From JAKPUX01 sp035353815 (GTDB taxonomy: Bacteria; Zhuqueibacterota; Zhuqueibacteria; Residuimicrobiales; Residuimicrobiaceae), in assembly GCA_035353815.1 (NCBI GenBank), contig DAOQAG010000002.1:62001-126000 (forward strand): a stretch of 64,000 bases of DNA, read 5' to 3'. Positions within the stretch are counted from its first letter, which is position 1, and every line of letters starts with the position of its first letter. The notes below the pieces were generated by a model. That model was not told the DNA's origin, ran no database searches, and worked only from the letters and a program-made list of their open reading frames with translations. The position numbers and the translations under genes were made by a program. Positions 48,133 to 57,395 of the stretch are shown here, in pieces.

Positions 48133-50544
48133 CTATTCGATCGGGGCCGGTTTGGCTGGCTCGCCGGGTGGTTTGGCGTCAGGCGGCCGGTTGCCCTGCG
48201 GGGGTGGCGCATCGCCGCTCTTCTGCGGCGCGGAACGGGAGGCACTCCGTTCCTCCATCTCCTGCTCCCGCCGCAGATCGGCCGCGGCGGCGGCAGCGGC
48301 CTTTTCGTCCACGGCCGGCTGCACAGCGGGCTGTGCGGCGGGCTGTGCGGCGGGCTGTGCCGGCGCGGAGTGGAGACTATCCGCCGCCGCGCGAACCGCA
48401 GTGGAATCGTGCCCAGCCGCCTGCAGGCTCGTGTCCACCGGCGCCGCCTTTTTCAGCGAGTCGGCCGCAGCCAGGGCCTTCTCGGCCGCGAGCTTGATCG
48501 AATCGGCAATGGCTTGCTTGCGCTCCTCAATGGCCTTGATCGCCTGTTCATGGCGGGCAAGCTTGTTCTTCAAATGCTTGCCATAGGCCGACTCGGGATA
48601 CTTGTCGACGATCTCCTTGTAGGCGGCCAGGGCTTTGCTATAGTCATTCAGGTCATGCTCGTAGAGCCAGCCCTTGCCGAACTCCGCCTTGAGCGCATAG
48701 GGCGACTGCGGATAGGTGGTGCTGATCTCGTCATACAACTTGAGGGCACCGGTGAGGTTCTTGTCCTCCCAATAAGCCTTTTCGGCCTTGCGATAGATCA
48801 CGCCCGCGCTATCCACCTGATCGCTCTGCAGTGGCCAGCCGAGGATCCGCCGCGCACCCTCGGCATGGGGAGAATTCGGATAGAGGTAGACCAGGCTGCG
48901 CAAGAGCGAGTCCGCCTGCACCGTGTCCTTCTTGATGGCATACATGATATAGCCGATCGAGTAGAGGGCACGGGCGGTCATGATGCTGTCGGGCTTGCTC
49001 TCGACGACCTGGAGAAACAGCTTCATCGAGGAATCGGGATGGTCGAAACTGAACATCAGCAGCTCGGCCAGCTCGAGACGTTTCTCGGCGAGGGCGACGC
49101 CTTTCTTCTTCTCGGCCGCTGCTTTCACCTCAAGATCGCGCACGCTGTCGGGCACCGCGGCCGTGGCGCTCAGGGAATCCGTGCCGGCAGCGCCGGTTGG
49201 GTGGGCGGGCGCGAGCAAACTCGCCGTATCCTCGCTGGTGTAATCGCGCGGCGGCCGCCGGCCGCGGCCGGCATAATTCATCCACATCCCCTCCGCGCCG
49301 AGATCGATCGGGGCATCGTCGAGATCCACTTTTTTCGCCCCTTTGCCGGCCGCCGCCGTCGAATCCTTGACCATGGCGATGCCGAGCAGCTCATTGATCG
49401 ACTGCTGCAATTCGAGCATGCGCTTGATGTTGTCGGAGCGTTCCTTCGCCGTCGTGGCGATCAGGGAAGCGGATTGCTCACCGCGCACCAGATCATAGTT
49501 TTCCTTGGCCTTGGCATAGTCGCCCTTGCTGTACTCCGCGATTTCGGCGAGGCTGAAATAGCTGCGGGCGGAAGCCTCCGTACCTTTGTGCTCCTCAATG
49601 ATGTCATTATACCATTTGACCGCAGTGGCCTCATCGCCGCGGAAGCGGTAGCTGTTGGCGAGCATCAGCTTGATCATCGGAATCCGCTTCACTTCGAGTT
49701 CCTTGGCGAGGAGCATCGAGAAGGAGCGGATGGCCGCGTCATACTCCTTGAGGAGGATCTGGGATTCACCCAGCTTGTAGGTCGCCTGGGACTTGAAATC
49801 CTCGTTGGGGCTCTCCTGCACCGCCCGGCGGAAGATCGGCACCGCTTCCTTGTAGTTTTTAAGCTGGACCTGGCATTCGCCGAGGCGGTAGAGCGACATC
49901 GCCTGCGTCAGCCGGTCCTCCGATTGCCGGGCCGTCCGGGTATAGACATCGGCGGCCGCTTCAAAGTTGTCCTTCTCAAAATAGAGCGAACCCAGTTCGT
50001 ATTCGGCCTGCTGACGGATCTGCTTCGGAAATTTGGTATCGAGGGTGATGTCGCGGAACTTTTTCTCGGCCGCATCGAAATCGCGCAGTGCGAGAAAGGT
50101 CTTGCCAAGGAGGACCTCGGCGGTGGGGAGGTATTCGCTATGGGGATAGAGCGAAATGATCTCTTCGAACTTGCGCTGCGCCTTGGTGTACTCCTGGCGG
50201 TAATAAAAACATTCGCCGACCATGATCAGCGCATCATCCACCCAGCGGCTTTTGGGATAATATTCCAGTACGCTTGAGGCCTTTTCGATGGCCTTCTGAT
50301 AGTTCTGCATCTCCGTCGCCGAGGGTTTGCTGCCGAGGCTGCCTTCGGCGAGGTTGCCCTGGCGCCGCGCCTGGGCTTTCTCTTCCGGCGAGAGTTCGAC
50401 GACCTGGGTCCGCTCGCGTTTCTTGCGCTCTTTGGACGCGTCGTGATAAAACTGCTTCGCGTTATAGAAGGTGTTGTAATAGGCGCAACCGCTGAAGAGA
50501 CTCAGCGCCATGGCGAATATGATAAAGGCGTGATGTCGGCGCAT
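48133..50544 (-). CDS. TPR lipoprotein with Ala/Pro/Gln-rich tail
   Basis: I chose the ATG at 50544; the one at 50568 lacks a ribosome site. The 803-residue lipoprotein has Cys20 in SLFSGC followed by AYYNTFYNAKQFY, an opening seen in FCB TPR lipoproteins. At least ten TPR-like repeats follow (WVDDALIMVGECFYYRQEY, AEYELGSLYFEKDNF, ATYKLGESQILLKEYD, KAEFGKGWLYEHDLNDY). A coiled-coil Ala/Lys/Glu segment and a disordered tail come next. It resembles a periplasmic or outer-membrane scaffold of the BamD/YbgF type. It lies downstream of the PorV-like/TPR fusion, so the two may act together. Confidence 0.82.
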   Translation of the reverse strand: MRRHHAFIIFAMALSLFSGCAYYNTFYNAKQFYHDASKERKKRERTQVVELSPEEKAQARRQGNLAEGSLGSKPSATEMQNYQKAIEKASSVLEYYPKSRWVDDALIMVGECFYYRQEYTKAQRKFEEIISLYPHSEYLPTAEVLLGKTFLALRDFDAAEKKFRDITLDTKFPKQIRQQAEYELGSLYFEKDNFEAAADVYTRTARQSEDRLTQAMSLYRLGECQVQLKNYKEAVPIFRRAVQESPNEDFKSQATYKLGESQILLKEYDAAIRSFSMLLAKELEVKRIPMIKLMLANSYRFRGDEATAVKWYNDIIEEHKGTEASARSYFSLAEIAEYSKGDYAKAKENYDLVRGEQSASLIATTAKERSDNIKRMLELQQSINELLGIAMVKDSTAAAGKGAKKVDLDDAPIDLGAEGMWMNYAGRGRRPPRDYTSEDTASLLAPAHPTGAAGTDSLSATAAVPDSVRDLEVKAAAEKKKGVALAEKRLELAELLMFSFDHPDSSMKLFLQVVESKPDSIMTARALYSIGYIMYAIKKDTVQADSLLRSLVYLYPNSPHAEGARRILGWPLQSDQVDSAGVIYRKAEKAYWEDKNLTGALKLYDEISTTYPQSPYALKAEFGKGWLYEHDLNDYSKALAAYKEIVDKYPESAYGKHLKNKLARHEQAIKAIEERKQAIADSIKLAAEKALAAADSLKKAAPVDTSLQAAGHDSTAVRAAADSLHSAPAQPAAQPAAQPAVQPAVDEKAAAAAAADLRREQEMEERSASRSAPQKSGDAPPPQGNRPPDAKPPGEPAKPAPIE
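48325..48360. repeat. Three 12-bp tandem repeats in the TPR-lipoprotein tail
   Basis: The unit GGCGGGCTGTGC occurs three times (first copy one base different), encoding an Ala-Gln-Pro-Ala repeat in the disordered C-terminal tail. It is in frame and could change length by slippage. Confidence 0.75.
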
Positions 50545-50770
50545 TTCACATCCAGGTTTCTGCCGCATTGGAATAAGGTTTAAAATACATCATGCCGGGC
50601 AAAATAACAACTGAAAAAAGCGGGGCTGCTGCTCCGGCATCCTCATCCTGTTAACCCGGCCGGGGTGGTTCCGGTTCCCGCGGCCCGGCAGCGGTGGCAC
50701 TGCGGCGAAGCTGGAGGTGCGCCGCCGGGCGGACGGGGCGCGCCGGCCCGGGAGGATCCTTGCGGCGGCG

Positions 50771-53014
50771 TCAGGGCAGCTGATTCAGGGCATCGAGGCG
50801 TTCCTGGGCGCGGCGTTTGTATTCGAGGGAGCCCTGGTGCGCCGGATTGATCAGCAGCGCCCGGTTCCATTCGGCAATGGCAGCGCGGTATTTTTCTTCC
50901 GTGTAATAATTCAGGCCGCGGTTGAAGTAGGTGTCCACCAGGCGCGTGACGCTGCTCTCGCACTGCTCGGCGAGATCCCGGGCATCCTGCCGCCCCGGAT
51001 CTTTTTTCAGGGCTTCGCGAATCACCTCCAGGGCCTCGAGGTAGCGGCCGTCCAGATATCCCGCCCGACCGATCTGGATCAGGCGGTCGATCGGCAGGTT
51101 GGCATAGCATTTCCGCCGCAGCTCGCCGATCTCGGCCGCATCCGGCATGTAGTGGCTGAGCGAATCGAGCGCGGTGAGGGTCGCCTCCCAGCGTCCCTGG
51201 GCAAAATGCCGGCGGCTGAGATCAAGAAAGTACTGCCCCTTGTTGGCCGTGACCGGCTGCAGCTGCTCAAGGTAGCGCAGCGCTCCGGTGTGACCGGGAC
51301 GAATGTCGAGAATCGCGCGCAGCAGTTTGCGCGCGGTGTCATTATCGCCGCTGTTGAAGGCCGCCTCGGCCTTGGCATACTGCTGATTGATATAGGCCGT
51401 CACCTTGCTCTCCATCTCTGCCTCGCGCTTGCGCGCATAGGCGAAGTCGGGCTCGATCCCGAGGATCTGGCGGTAGAGCTGCAACGCCTTGAGCCAGTCG
51501 CTGGCCTCCTCCCGGCGCCGCGCCTCGAGCAGCAAGTGATCGACCGCCTTCTGGTTCTGCTTGCGTTCGGCGAGAATACGGTCGACATACTCGGTGGCTT
51601 CGCGAAACTCGGGATTGAGACTCAGCGCCTTGCGAAACTGTTCCTCCGCTTCAAAGTACTTTTTCTGGGTATAATATCCCAGGCCGGCGAAATAGTACTC
51701 CTGGACCTTCTGGCCGATCTGCTCGTCGATGCGGCCGAGATACTCCCGGACGCCGGCGTGGTCCGGCAGCACCTGACGCACCGAAATGAGGACCTCGCGC
51801 GCGCGTTTGAGGTCGCCCCGTTCGAAGAGCTGCCGGCCGTTTTGGTACCAGCGTTCGCCATACTGGGCGACATTCGGAGCGATGGTCTGCAGCGCCAGTC
51901 GCGCGAAGCGGTTCTCCGGATCGATTTGCAGCACCTTCTTGTATTGCACGGCCGCACTGATGTACCACCGCTTCTGCAGATCGCGCTGCGCGCGCTGCAG
52001 CAGCGAATCGATAGCACTGTCCTGGATGCGCACCCGCCCCGACAGAGTGCGGATGATATCCTGCGCCTCGCTGCTCGCCGGATCATAGGCGAGGGCATGC
52101 TCCGCGTAATGCAGCGCTTGCCGCTGATCCCCCTGCTGCAGCATGTGTGCCGCATTCTCCTGGGCGCGACGGGAACGTTCGCGCGGTGCGAGGCCGATAT
52201 CGAAGGAAAGGGCGATCTTGGCGGTCTCACGTCCAAAGTCGTAGCCCGCTTCGGCCTGGATATTGGCGGCATGAACAGACAAGCCGGTGGCCATGCCATC
52301 GCTGCGAAAATCTTCCAGGCCGGCCATAAGGGTCAGCCAGGGCAAAGGCGCCAAGGCGGCGGCGAGATGGTGCCAGCCCTCGCCCGCTTGGCGGGTGTAG
52401 CCGTAGCTCAGTCGCGGTCCTTGCCGGCCGAGGGCATAGGCGAGCACAGCCGAGATCTGGTGCGGTGGGCCGTAGGAAGGATTCAGGGAAAGGTTTTGCA
52501 GGGCGAGTCCGACGGTAAGGGGAGCCAGCCAGCGCGGGAAGGTGGTGGTCGGGGCGCCGGCCAGGTCGAGCGGCTGCCAGATGGCCCCGATCCCGAGGGC
52601 GGTATAGCTGGTGCGGCCGTTGGGGTAGTTGGTGAGGCTGATGCCGGTATGCAGGCGGCTGAAGAACGAGCGGCCCAGTCCGGCGGCCAAAAAATCGCTG
52701 CCGGAAGGCACGGGCTGCCGGCCGGCCGCCACTGCGGCGGTGCCGATCACCGGGAAGAATCCGGAAAAACCGGCGTATTCAATCCGGAAGGATTCAGCAA
52801 AGGAGAAGTAGCCCTGCAGTCCCCGGTTGAGCGCCAGGCCGGCCGGATTCCAGTAGAGAGCGGATACATCACTGATGCCGAGGGTGCCCTGCGCCCCCTG
52901 CAGCATCGGCCGCACCCCGGGCAAATAGGATGGGAGCGCGCGGGAGAAAAGAGCGACAGGCGAACTCACTTCGAGAGCCAGGGCCAGGACGGCTATTCGC
53001 GGGAAGCTCCTCAT
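50771..53014 (-). CDS. PorV-like barrel fused to TPR repeats
   Basis: The 747-residue protein has a signal peptide. Residues about 30-280 look like a PorV/PorQ/UPF0164 barrel: GTLGISDVSALYWNPAGLALNRG carries the family's NPAG signature, followed by FFPVIGTAAVAAG and strand-like segments to LSFDIGLAP. From about residue 290 to the end there are eight or more TPRs (ALHYAEHALAYDPASSEA, AAVQYKKVLQIDPENRFA, GLGYYTQKKYFEAEEQFRKA, AIAEWNRALLINPAHQGS). This would place a TPR scaffold on an outer-membrane barrel, presumably on the periplasmic side. It is followed by a TPR lipoprotein gene and preceded by a sensor cyclase 10 bp upstream. Confidence 0.8.
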   Translation of the reverse strand: MRSFPRIAVLALALEVSSPVALFSRALPSYLPGVRPMLQGAQGTLGISDVSALYWNPAGLALNRGLQGYFSFAESFRIEYAGFSGFFPVIGTAAVAAGRQPVPSGSDFLAAGLGRSFFSRLHTGISLTNYPNGRTSYTALGIGAIWQPLDLAGAPTTTFPRWLAPLTVGLALQNLSLNPSYGPPHQISAVLAYALGRQGPRLSYGYTRQAGEGWHHLAAALAPLPWLTLMAGLEDFRSDGMATGLSVHAANIQAEAGYDFGRETAKIALSFDIGLAPRERSRRAQENAAHMLQQGDQRQALHYAEHALAYDPASSEAQDIIRTLSGRVRIQDSAIDSLLQRAQRDLQKRWYISAAVQYKKVLQIDPENRFARLALQTIAPNVAQYGERWYQNGRQLFERGDLKRAREVLISVRQVLPDHAGVREYLGRIDEQIGQKVQEYYFAGLGYYTQKKYFEAEEQFRKALSLNPEFREATEYVDRILAERKQNQKAVDHLLLEARRREEASDWLKALQLYRQILGIEPDFAYARKREAEMESKVTAYINQQYAKAEAAFNSGDNDTARKLLRAILDIRPGHTGALRYLEQLQPVTANKGQYFLDLSRRHFAQGRWEATLTALDSLSHYMPDAAEIGELRRKCYANLPIDRLIQIGRAGYLDGRYLEALEVIREALKKDPGRQDARDLAEQCESSVTRLVDTYFNRGLNYYTEEKYRAAIAEWNRALLINPAHQGSLEYKRRAQERLDALNQLP

Positions 53015-53024
53015 CCGGATCTGC

Positions 53025-54473
53025 CTAAACGATCATGGATCGATCATAATCCACTTCGAAGATTTCCACAGGCTGGGTACGGCCTTTGACCTGCACATGG
53101 TCGAGGTGAATGGTCGGATAATCGCCATTGAGCTGCCCCACCATCTCTCCGGGCACAATGATCTGCCCCGGCTTGGCCAGGGCGCAGAGCCGCGAGCCCA
53201 GATTGACCACCTCGCCGATCACCGTATAATCAAGGCGGTCCTGCGATCCCATATGGCCGAGGATGGCCTCGCCGATGTGCAAGCCGCAGCCCACCTGCAG
53301 CGTCACATCGCCATTGCGGCTGCGCCGCAGGTTCAGCTCGCGGATGGAGCGCTGAATCTCCACGGCGGCGCGAATCGCCGTATCCGCCTGGTGTTCGCCG
53401 AGGAAGATGGCCATCACCTGATCCCCCATGAATTTGTCGACGATGCCATTGTTTTCCTCAACGATCCGCGCCTGCATGTCGAGATAGATGTTGATCAGCT
53501 TGATCGTCTCCTCGGCCCCCAGCCGCTCGGTCATGGCCGAAAAGCTGCGCACGTCGGAGAAGAGCACGGTGATCACGCGTTTCTGACCTGCCGCTGCCGA
53601 GCGCGGCTCGCCGTTAGCGCTGGAACGGATCATCTGCAGGGTCAACTTGGAGACGAATTTTTGCATCTGCAGCTTTTCGCGCAGCTGCACGATCATCGCG
53701 TTGAACTCCATCGTCAGCCGTCCCAGCTCGTCGGCAGCGAGGACGGGAATCTGAATGGCAAGATTGCCGCCGCTCACCTGGCGCAACCCGCTGCCGAGCA
53801 TCTCGATCTGGGCCGTCATGCGCCGGGCGATGATGAAAATAATGACGATCGAGACGATGATGATCAGGGCGGTCGCCGACAGGATGGCCCTCGTCACCCG
53901 CTGAATGGGGTGCATGACAATGTCTTTGGTGAAGCCGAGCACCGCGATGCCAAGAAAGATCCGTCGGTCGCCGGCATTCTCGCGGCGGGTATACATCGGG
54001 TGGATATACTCAATGTTCTCGCCGCGTTCGCGCACCATGGTGGATTCCAGCGTCAGCAGCCAGCTGCTGTCCGCTGGTGCGAGCTTGCGGTACAGCCGCT
54101 CGGTGTTGGTGTGTGCCAGGATCGTTCCGGTGCGATCGATGACCCCGACATAGGCGAGGCCGGCAATATTTTCATTATAGACCGAAAGGATCGATTCGCG
54201 GATATGCCCCAGCTGCAGCGAGCTGCTGTTGGGATTCATATCGGTGCGGTAATAGAGAAGCAGATCGTCCTTGATGGCCACCGAGACGTGGCGCATGACC
54301 ATGGTGCAGGTCTCGGCCAGACGCTCGTTGAGGATGCTCTTGCCCTGCTGGATGACGACAAAGCTCAGGATCGACATCAGACCGATAAAGAGGAGTCCGA
54401 TGGTCAGGATCAGCTTGACCCGCAACGGGGCCGATCCAAACCAGCGTGAAATATGTCGCGGTCCGAATCCCAT
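53025..54473 (-). CDS. Membrane sensor class III adenylate/guanylate cyclase
   Basis: The 482-residue product has a transmembrane helix at about residues 18-42, an extracytoplasmic sensor to about residue 195 (GLAYVGVIDRTGTILAHTN, double-Cache-like), and a second helix (ILSATALIIIVSIVIIFII). A HAMP domain follows, then a class III cyclase domain. The first metal Asp lies in VLFSDVRSFS, the second in DKFMGDQVMAIF with the substrate Lys. The transition-state Asn/Arg lie in YTVIGEVVNLGSRL. It makes cyclic nucleotide in response to an envelope signal. Purine specificity is not certain. It overlaps nothing and starts the run with the PorV-like/TPR gene. Confidence 0.9.
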   Translation of the reverse strand: MGFGPRHISRWFGSAPLRVKLILTIGLLFIGLMSILSFVVIQQGKSILNERLAETCTMVMRHVSVAIKDDLLLYYRTDMNPNSSSLQLGHIRESILSVYNENIAGLAYVGVIDRTGTILAHTNTERLYRKLAPADSSWLLTLESTMVRERGENIEYIHPMYTRRENAGDRRIFLGIAVLGFTKDIVMHPIQRVTRAILSATALIIIVSIVIIFIIARRMTAQIEMLGSGLRQVSGGNLAIQIPVLAADELGRLTMEFNAMIVQLREKLQMQKFVSKLTLQMIRSSANGEPRSAAAGQKRVITVLFSDVRSFSAMTERLGAEETIKLINIYLDMQARIVEENNGIVDKFMGDQVMAIFLGEHQADTAIRAAVEIQRSIRELNLRRSRNGDVTLQVGCGLHIGEAILGHMGSQDRLDYTVIGEVVNLGSRLCALAKPGQIIVPGEMVGQLNGDYPTIHLDHVQVKGRTQPVEIFEVDYDRSMIV

Positions 54474-54571
54474 CTTCCCTTTCGCCTGTCGCGCGTTCCG
54501 CCCCGGCTGCCCGTGTGCTCCCCTGGTGGCAAGAGCGGGCCGCCCTCACGATATCCTGCGCCCGGCTTGGC

Positions 54572-56056
54572 TTACTTGCGGCTAAAATTGGCCAGGCGCT
54601 CGCAGACCAGATCTTGCAGGTGATTCGCGGTGCCCGTGGGCACATTATAGTTGTTGACGATCATGGAAAATACCAGCACTTCGTTGTCCCGCGTGGTCAC
54701 GTACCCCGACAGGGCGCGGACGCGGCCGATGAATCCGGTTTTGGCGTGAACGTTCCCTTTGGCGGCCGTGCCGCGCATGCGTCCCTTCAGGGTGCCGTCG
54801 ACGCCGGCCACCGGCAGGCTGTCGAAGTAGGCCTGGCCCACCGTCTGCTCGCGCATAAAGCGCAGCAGGCGGATCACGCTCATCGGGGAGACCAGATCCT
54901 GGCGCGAGAGCCCGGAGCCGTCGGCCGCATAGAACATCTCCGGGGTGATCCCGGCCGGTTCGAAGAGGCCTTTGGCGGCCTTTTCCCCGCCGGCCGCACT
55001 GCCGTCCTGCTCAAGTTCGCGCCCGACCGTGCGCAGCATCAGTTCGGCGAAGAGGTTATTGCTCTCCTTGTTGATCTCGCGGACGATCTCACTCAGCGGC
55101 GGAGAGGTGTGCGAGGCCAGCTGCACGGTCTTGTATTCGACGGGCAGATAGCCCGGCAGATCCTCGATTTCGAACGCCTCCTCGATAACGCGGATGCCGC
55201 GGCTGAGGAGGATCTCCCGGAAGACGGTGGCGGCATACTTGGCCGGATTTTCCACCGTAATCCAGTCGCGGCGGTCGCGGCTCTTCAGGCCGATCGTGCC
55301 GTCACAAATGATCTTGTTGCTGCCCGGGTCGCGCCAGAAGGAGAGCCGGGAGCGCTGGTCGGTCTTGACCCGGTTGACGATCTGGACATAGGCGGTATTG
55401 GGATAAAGCGTATAGCGCGCCGGGGCGCCGAGCGAATCACCGGGATTGAAGACAATGTCGATGCAATTGTCGTTGAACGTGAGCGCGCTGATCTGCGCCG
55501 AGTAGTAGTCGGTCAGGTCATCCCAGGCCCAGCCGGTGCCGATGCGGCCGTCGTTGAAATAGCGCCCGTCGCCGATGACCTTGCCGGTGACGGTCGTGAT
55601 CTTGCGCGCCTGCAGGCTGTCCGCCCAGCGCTCAAACACGGCGGTGATCTTGTCGTTTTCCCAGCGGCCGCTCAGCGAGGGATCGCCGCAGCCACGAATG
55701 ATCAGATCCCCTTGCAGGGTCCCGTCCGGGGTGATGAGGCCATGCGCCACCAGCCGGGTCACGAAGCGATAGTCGTTTCCCAGGCCGAGCAGGGCGGCCG
55801 CGGTGGTGAAGAGCTTCATGTTCGAGGCCGGCATGAAGGCCTTGTTTTCGTTGCGCAGATAAAAATATTCGCCGGTCTGGGTGGACTGGACGGCTACGCC
55901 CCAGTGGGCTGCACTGAACGAGGGATCCGAAAAGATATACTCGAGATCATTGCGGATCTGGACCAGCGCCTCTTGCGAGCCGGAGACCGGCATGCCGGCC
56001 GAAGCAAGCGCCACGAGAAGGAAGAGCGAACACGCAGAAAAATGGCTGAATTTCAT
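54572..56056 (-). CDS. dacB: D-alanyl-D-alanine carboxypeptidase/endopeptidase (PBP4-type)
   Basis: The 494-residue S13-family enzyme has a signal peptide (SLFLLVALASA). The three penicillin-binding motifs are SxxK at Ser78-Lys81 (PASNMKLFT), SxN in KESNNLFAEL, and KTG in HAKTGFIGR. The long insert between the first two motifs (GDLIIRGCGDPSLSG) is typical of PBP4. It trims stem peptides or cleaves cross-links in the periplasm. It is divergent from the metallophosphoesterase gene across an AT-rich 169-bp region. Confidence 0.93.
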   Translation of the reverse strand: MKFSHFSACSLFLLVALASAGMPVSGSQEALVQIRNDLEYIFSDPSFSAAHWGVAVQSTQTGEYFYLRNENKAFMPASNMKLFTTAAALLGLGNDYRFVTRLVAHGLITPDGTLQGDLIIRGCGDPSLSGRWENDKITAVFERWADSLQARKITTVTGKVIGDGRYFNDGRIGTGWAWDDLTDYYSAQISALTFNDNCIDIVFNPGDSLGAPARYTLYPNTAYVQIVNRVKTDQRSRLSFWRDPGSNKIICDGTIGLKSRDRRDWITVENPAKYAATVFREILLSRGIRVIEEAFEIEDLPGYLPVEYKTVQLASHTSPPLSEIVREINKESNNLFAELMLRTVGRELEQDGSAAGGEKAAKGLFEPAGITPEMFYAADGSGLSRQDLVSPMSVIRLLRFMREQTVGQAYFDSLPVAGVDGTLKGRMRGTAAKGNVHAKTGFIGRVRALSGYVTTRDNEVLVFSMIVNNYNVPTGTANHLQDLVCERLANFSRK

Positions 56057-56163
56057 CGCAGTAATGCCCAGGGTAAGAAAATCAATTTACTGAAATTAGA
56101 TAAAAATCACCAAAGAATCAAGCCTTTTATGGCCGTGCAGCCGGAAAGCAGAGAGGATTCCCT

Positions 56164-56194
56164 TTTGTTTTATATGCAAAAAGTCGTAAATTTG
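56164..56194 (+). promoter_or_regulatory. Bacteroidota-type promoter upstream of the metallophosphoesterase
   Basis: TTTG (56164-56167) is followed after exactly 19 bp by TAAATTTG (56187-56194). That fits the -33 TTTG / -7 TAnnTTTG consensus of the Bacteroidota primary sigma factor. It lies 31 bp before the start codon in an AT-rich region. Confidence 0.65.
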
Positions 56195-56225
56195 CGGAAA
56201 TTAATTTGACCGGAGCCTCGACCTC

Positions 56226-57386
56226 ATGAAACACAGCGGTTTTATTATCTTTCTTTCGGTTGCCCTGAGTATCTACACCCTGATGAACTGGTATCTCCTG
56301 CGCCGCGGTTTGCATGCCCTCCCGGCGCACGGCTGGCCCCGCACTCTTTTCACGATCCTGATCCTGCTGCTTGCCGCCGCCTATCCCCTGGGACGCTGGT
56401 GGGAACGCAGCATCGGTCCCCGTTTCGCGGACGTGCTCGTCCACATCGGCGCCTACTATTCCGGCATGCTCATTCTCGCGCTGGTGGTTCTGATCTTTAT
56501 CGATCTGATCTGGCTGGCCAACCACTTCTTCGCCTTTGTGCCGCCCGGCTGGCGCGGCCCGCACACCGCAGAGAGCCTGAAACTCTTCTGGTTCACCGCC
56601 GCGCTCGTCGCCGGACTGACCCTGGCCGGCGCGATCAACGCCCGCTACCCGCGGGTCCGCCACCTCGCCCTCGAGATCGCCAAGCCGGCCCCGGTCGGCC
56701 AGCTGCGCCTGCTCCTGGCCACCGATATCCACCTCGGCACCCTGATTCACAACTCGCGCCTGCAGGAGCTCGTCGCCCAGATCAACGCCCAGATGCCGGA
56801 TCTCATCCTCCTCGGCGGCGACCTCTTCGATGAGGATGTCCTCTCCCTCTCGCGGCAGAATATGGCCGGAGTACTGCAGCAGCTCACGGCGCGCCACGGC
56901 GTCTATGCCATCCCCGGCAATCATGAATATTTCAGCGGCATCGACCAGGCCCTCGATTATATGCGCAACGCCGGCATCACCGTGCTGCGCGACCGCACCC
57001 TCAAGGCGGCGGATGCCGTCTGGCTCATTGGCCGTGACGACCGCCAGGGGAACATGTTCGGCCGGCAGCGGCGCGATCTGGCCGAACTGCTCGCTGCAGC
57101 GGACAAGAGCCAGCCCTTGATCCTCCTCGACCATCAGCCCTTCCATCTCGAGGAGGCCGAAAATCAGGGCATCGATCTCCAGCTCTCCGGCCATACCCAC
57201 CACGGGCAGCTCTTTCCCTTCCAGTACATCACCAAAGCCCTGTACGAAAAAAGCTGGGGATACCTGCGCAAGGGCCATACCCAGTACTATGTCTCGTGCG
57301 GCGCCGGCACCTGGGGACCGCCGCTGCGCCTCGGCAACCGTCCCGAGATCGTGGTGATCGACCTCACCTTCACCCCGGCGCCATAA
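56226..57386 (+). CDS. Membrane-anchored metallophosphoesterase
   Basis: The 386-residue product has three to four N-terminal transmembrane helices (IIFLSVALSIYTLMNWYLL, FTILILLLAAAYPLG, GMLILALVVLIFIDLIW). A calcineurin-like phosphatase domain follows, with motifs LLATDIHLG, LILLGGDLFDED, AIPGNHEY and LSGHTHHGQLFP, which supply the two-metal site. This is the YkuE/YaeI-like layout. Those relatives act on lipid or nucleotide phosphates near the membrane; the substrate here is unknown. Genes for a PflA-like protein follow 9 bp later. Confidence 0.9.
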   Translation: MKHSGFIIFLSVALSIYTLMNWYLLRRGLHALPAHGWPRTLFTILILLLAAAYPLGRWWERSIGPRFADVLVHIGAYYSGMLILALVVLIFIDLIWLANHFFAFVPPGWRGPHTAESLKLFWFTAALVAGLTLAGAINARYPRVRHLALEIAKPAPVGQLRLLLATDIHLGTLIHNSRLQELVAQINAQMPDLILLGGDLFDEDVLSLSRQNMAGVLQQLTARHGVYAIPGNHEYFSGIDQALDYMRNAGITVLRDRTLKAADAVWLIGRDDRQGNMFGRQRRDLAELLAAADKSQPLILLDHQPFHLEEAENQGIDLQLSGHTHHGQLFPFQYITKALYEKSWGYLRKGHTQYYVSCGAGTWGPPLRLGNRPEIVVIDLTFTPAP

Positions 57387-57395
57387 GGGCCCGCT

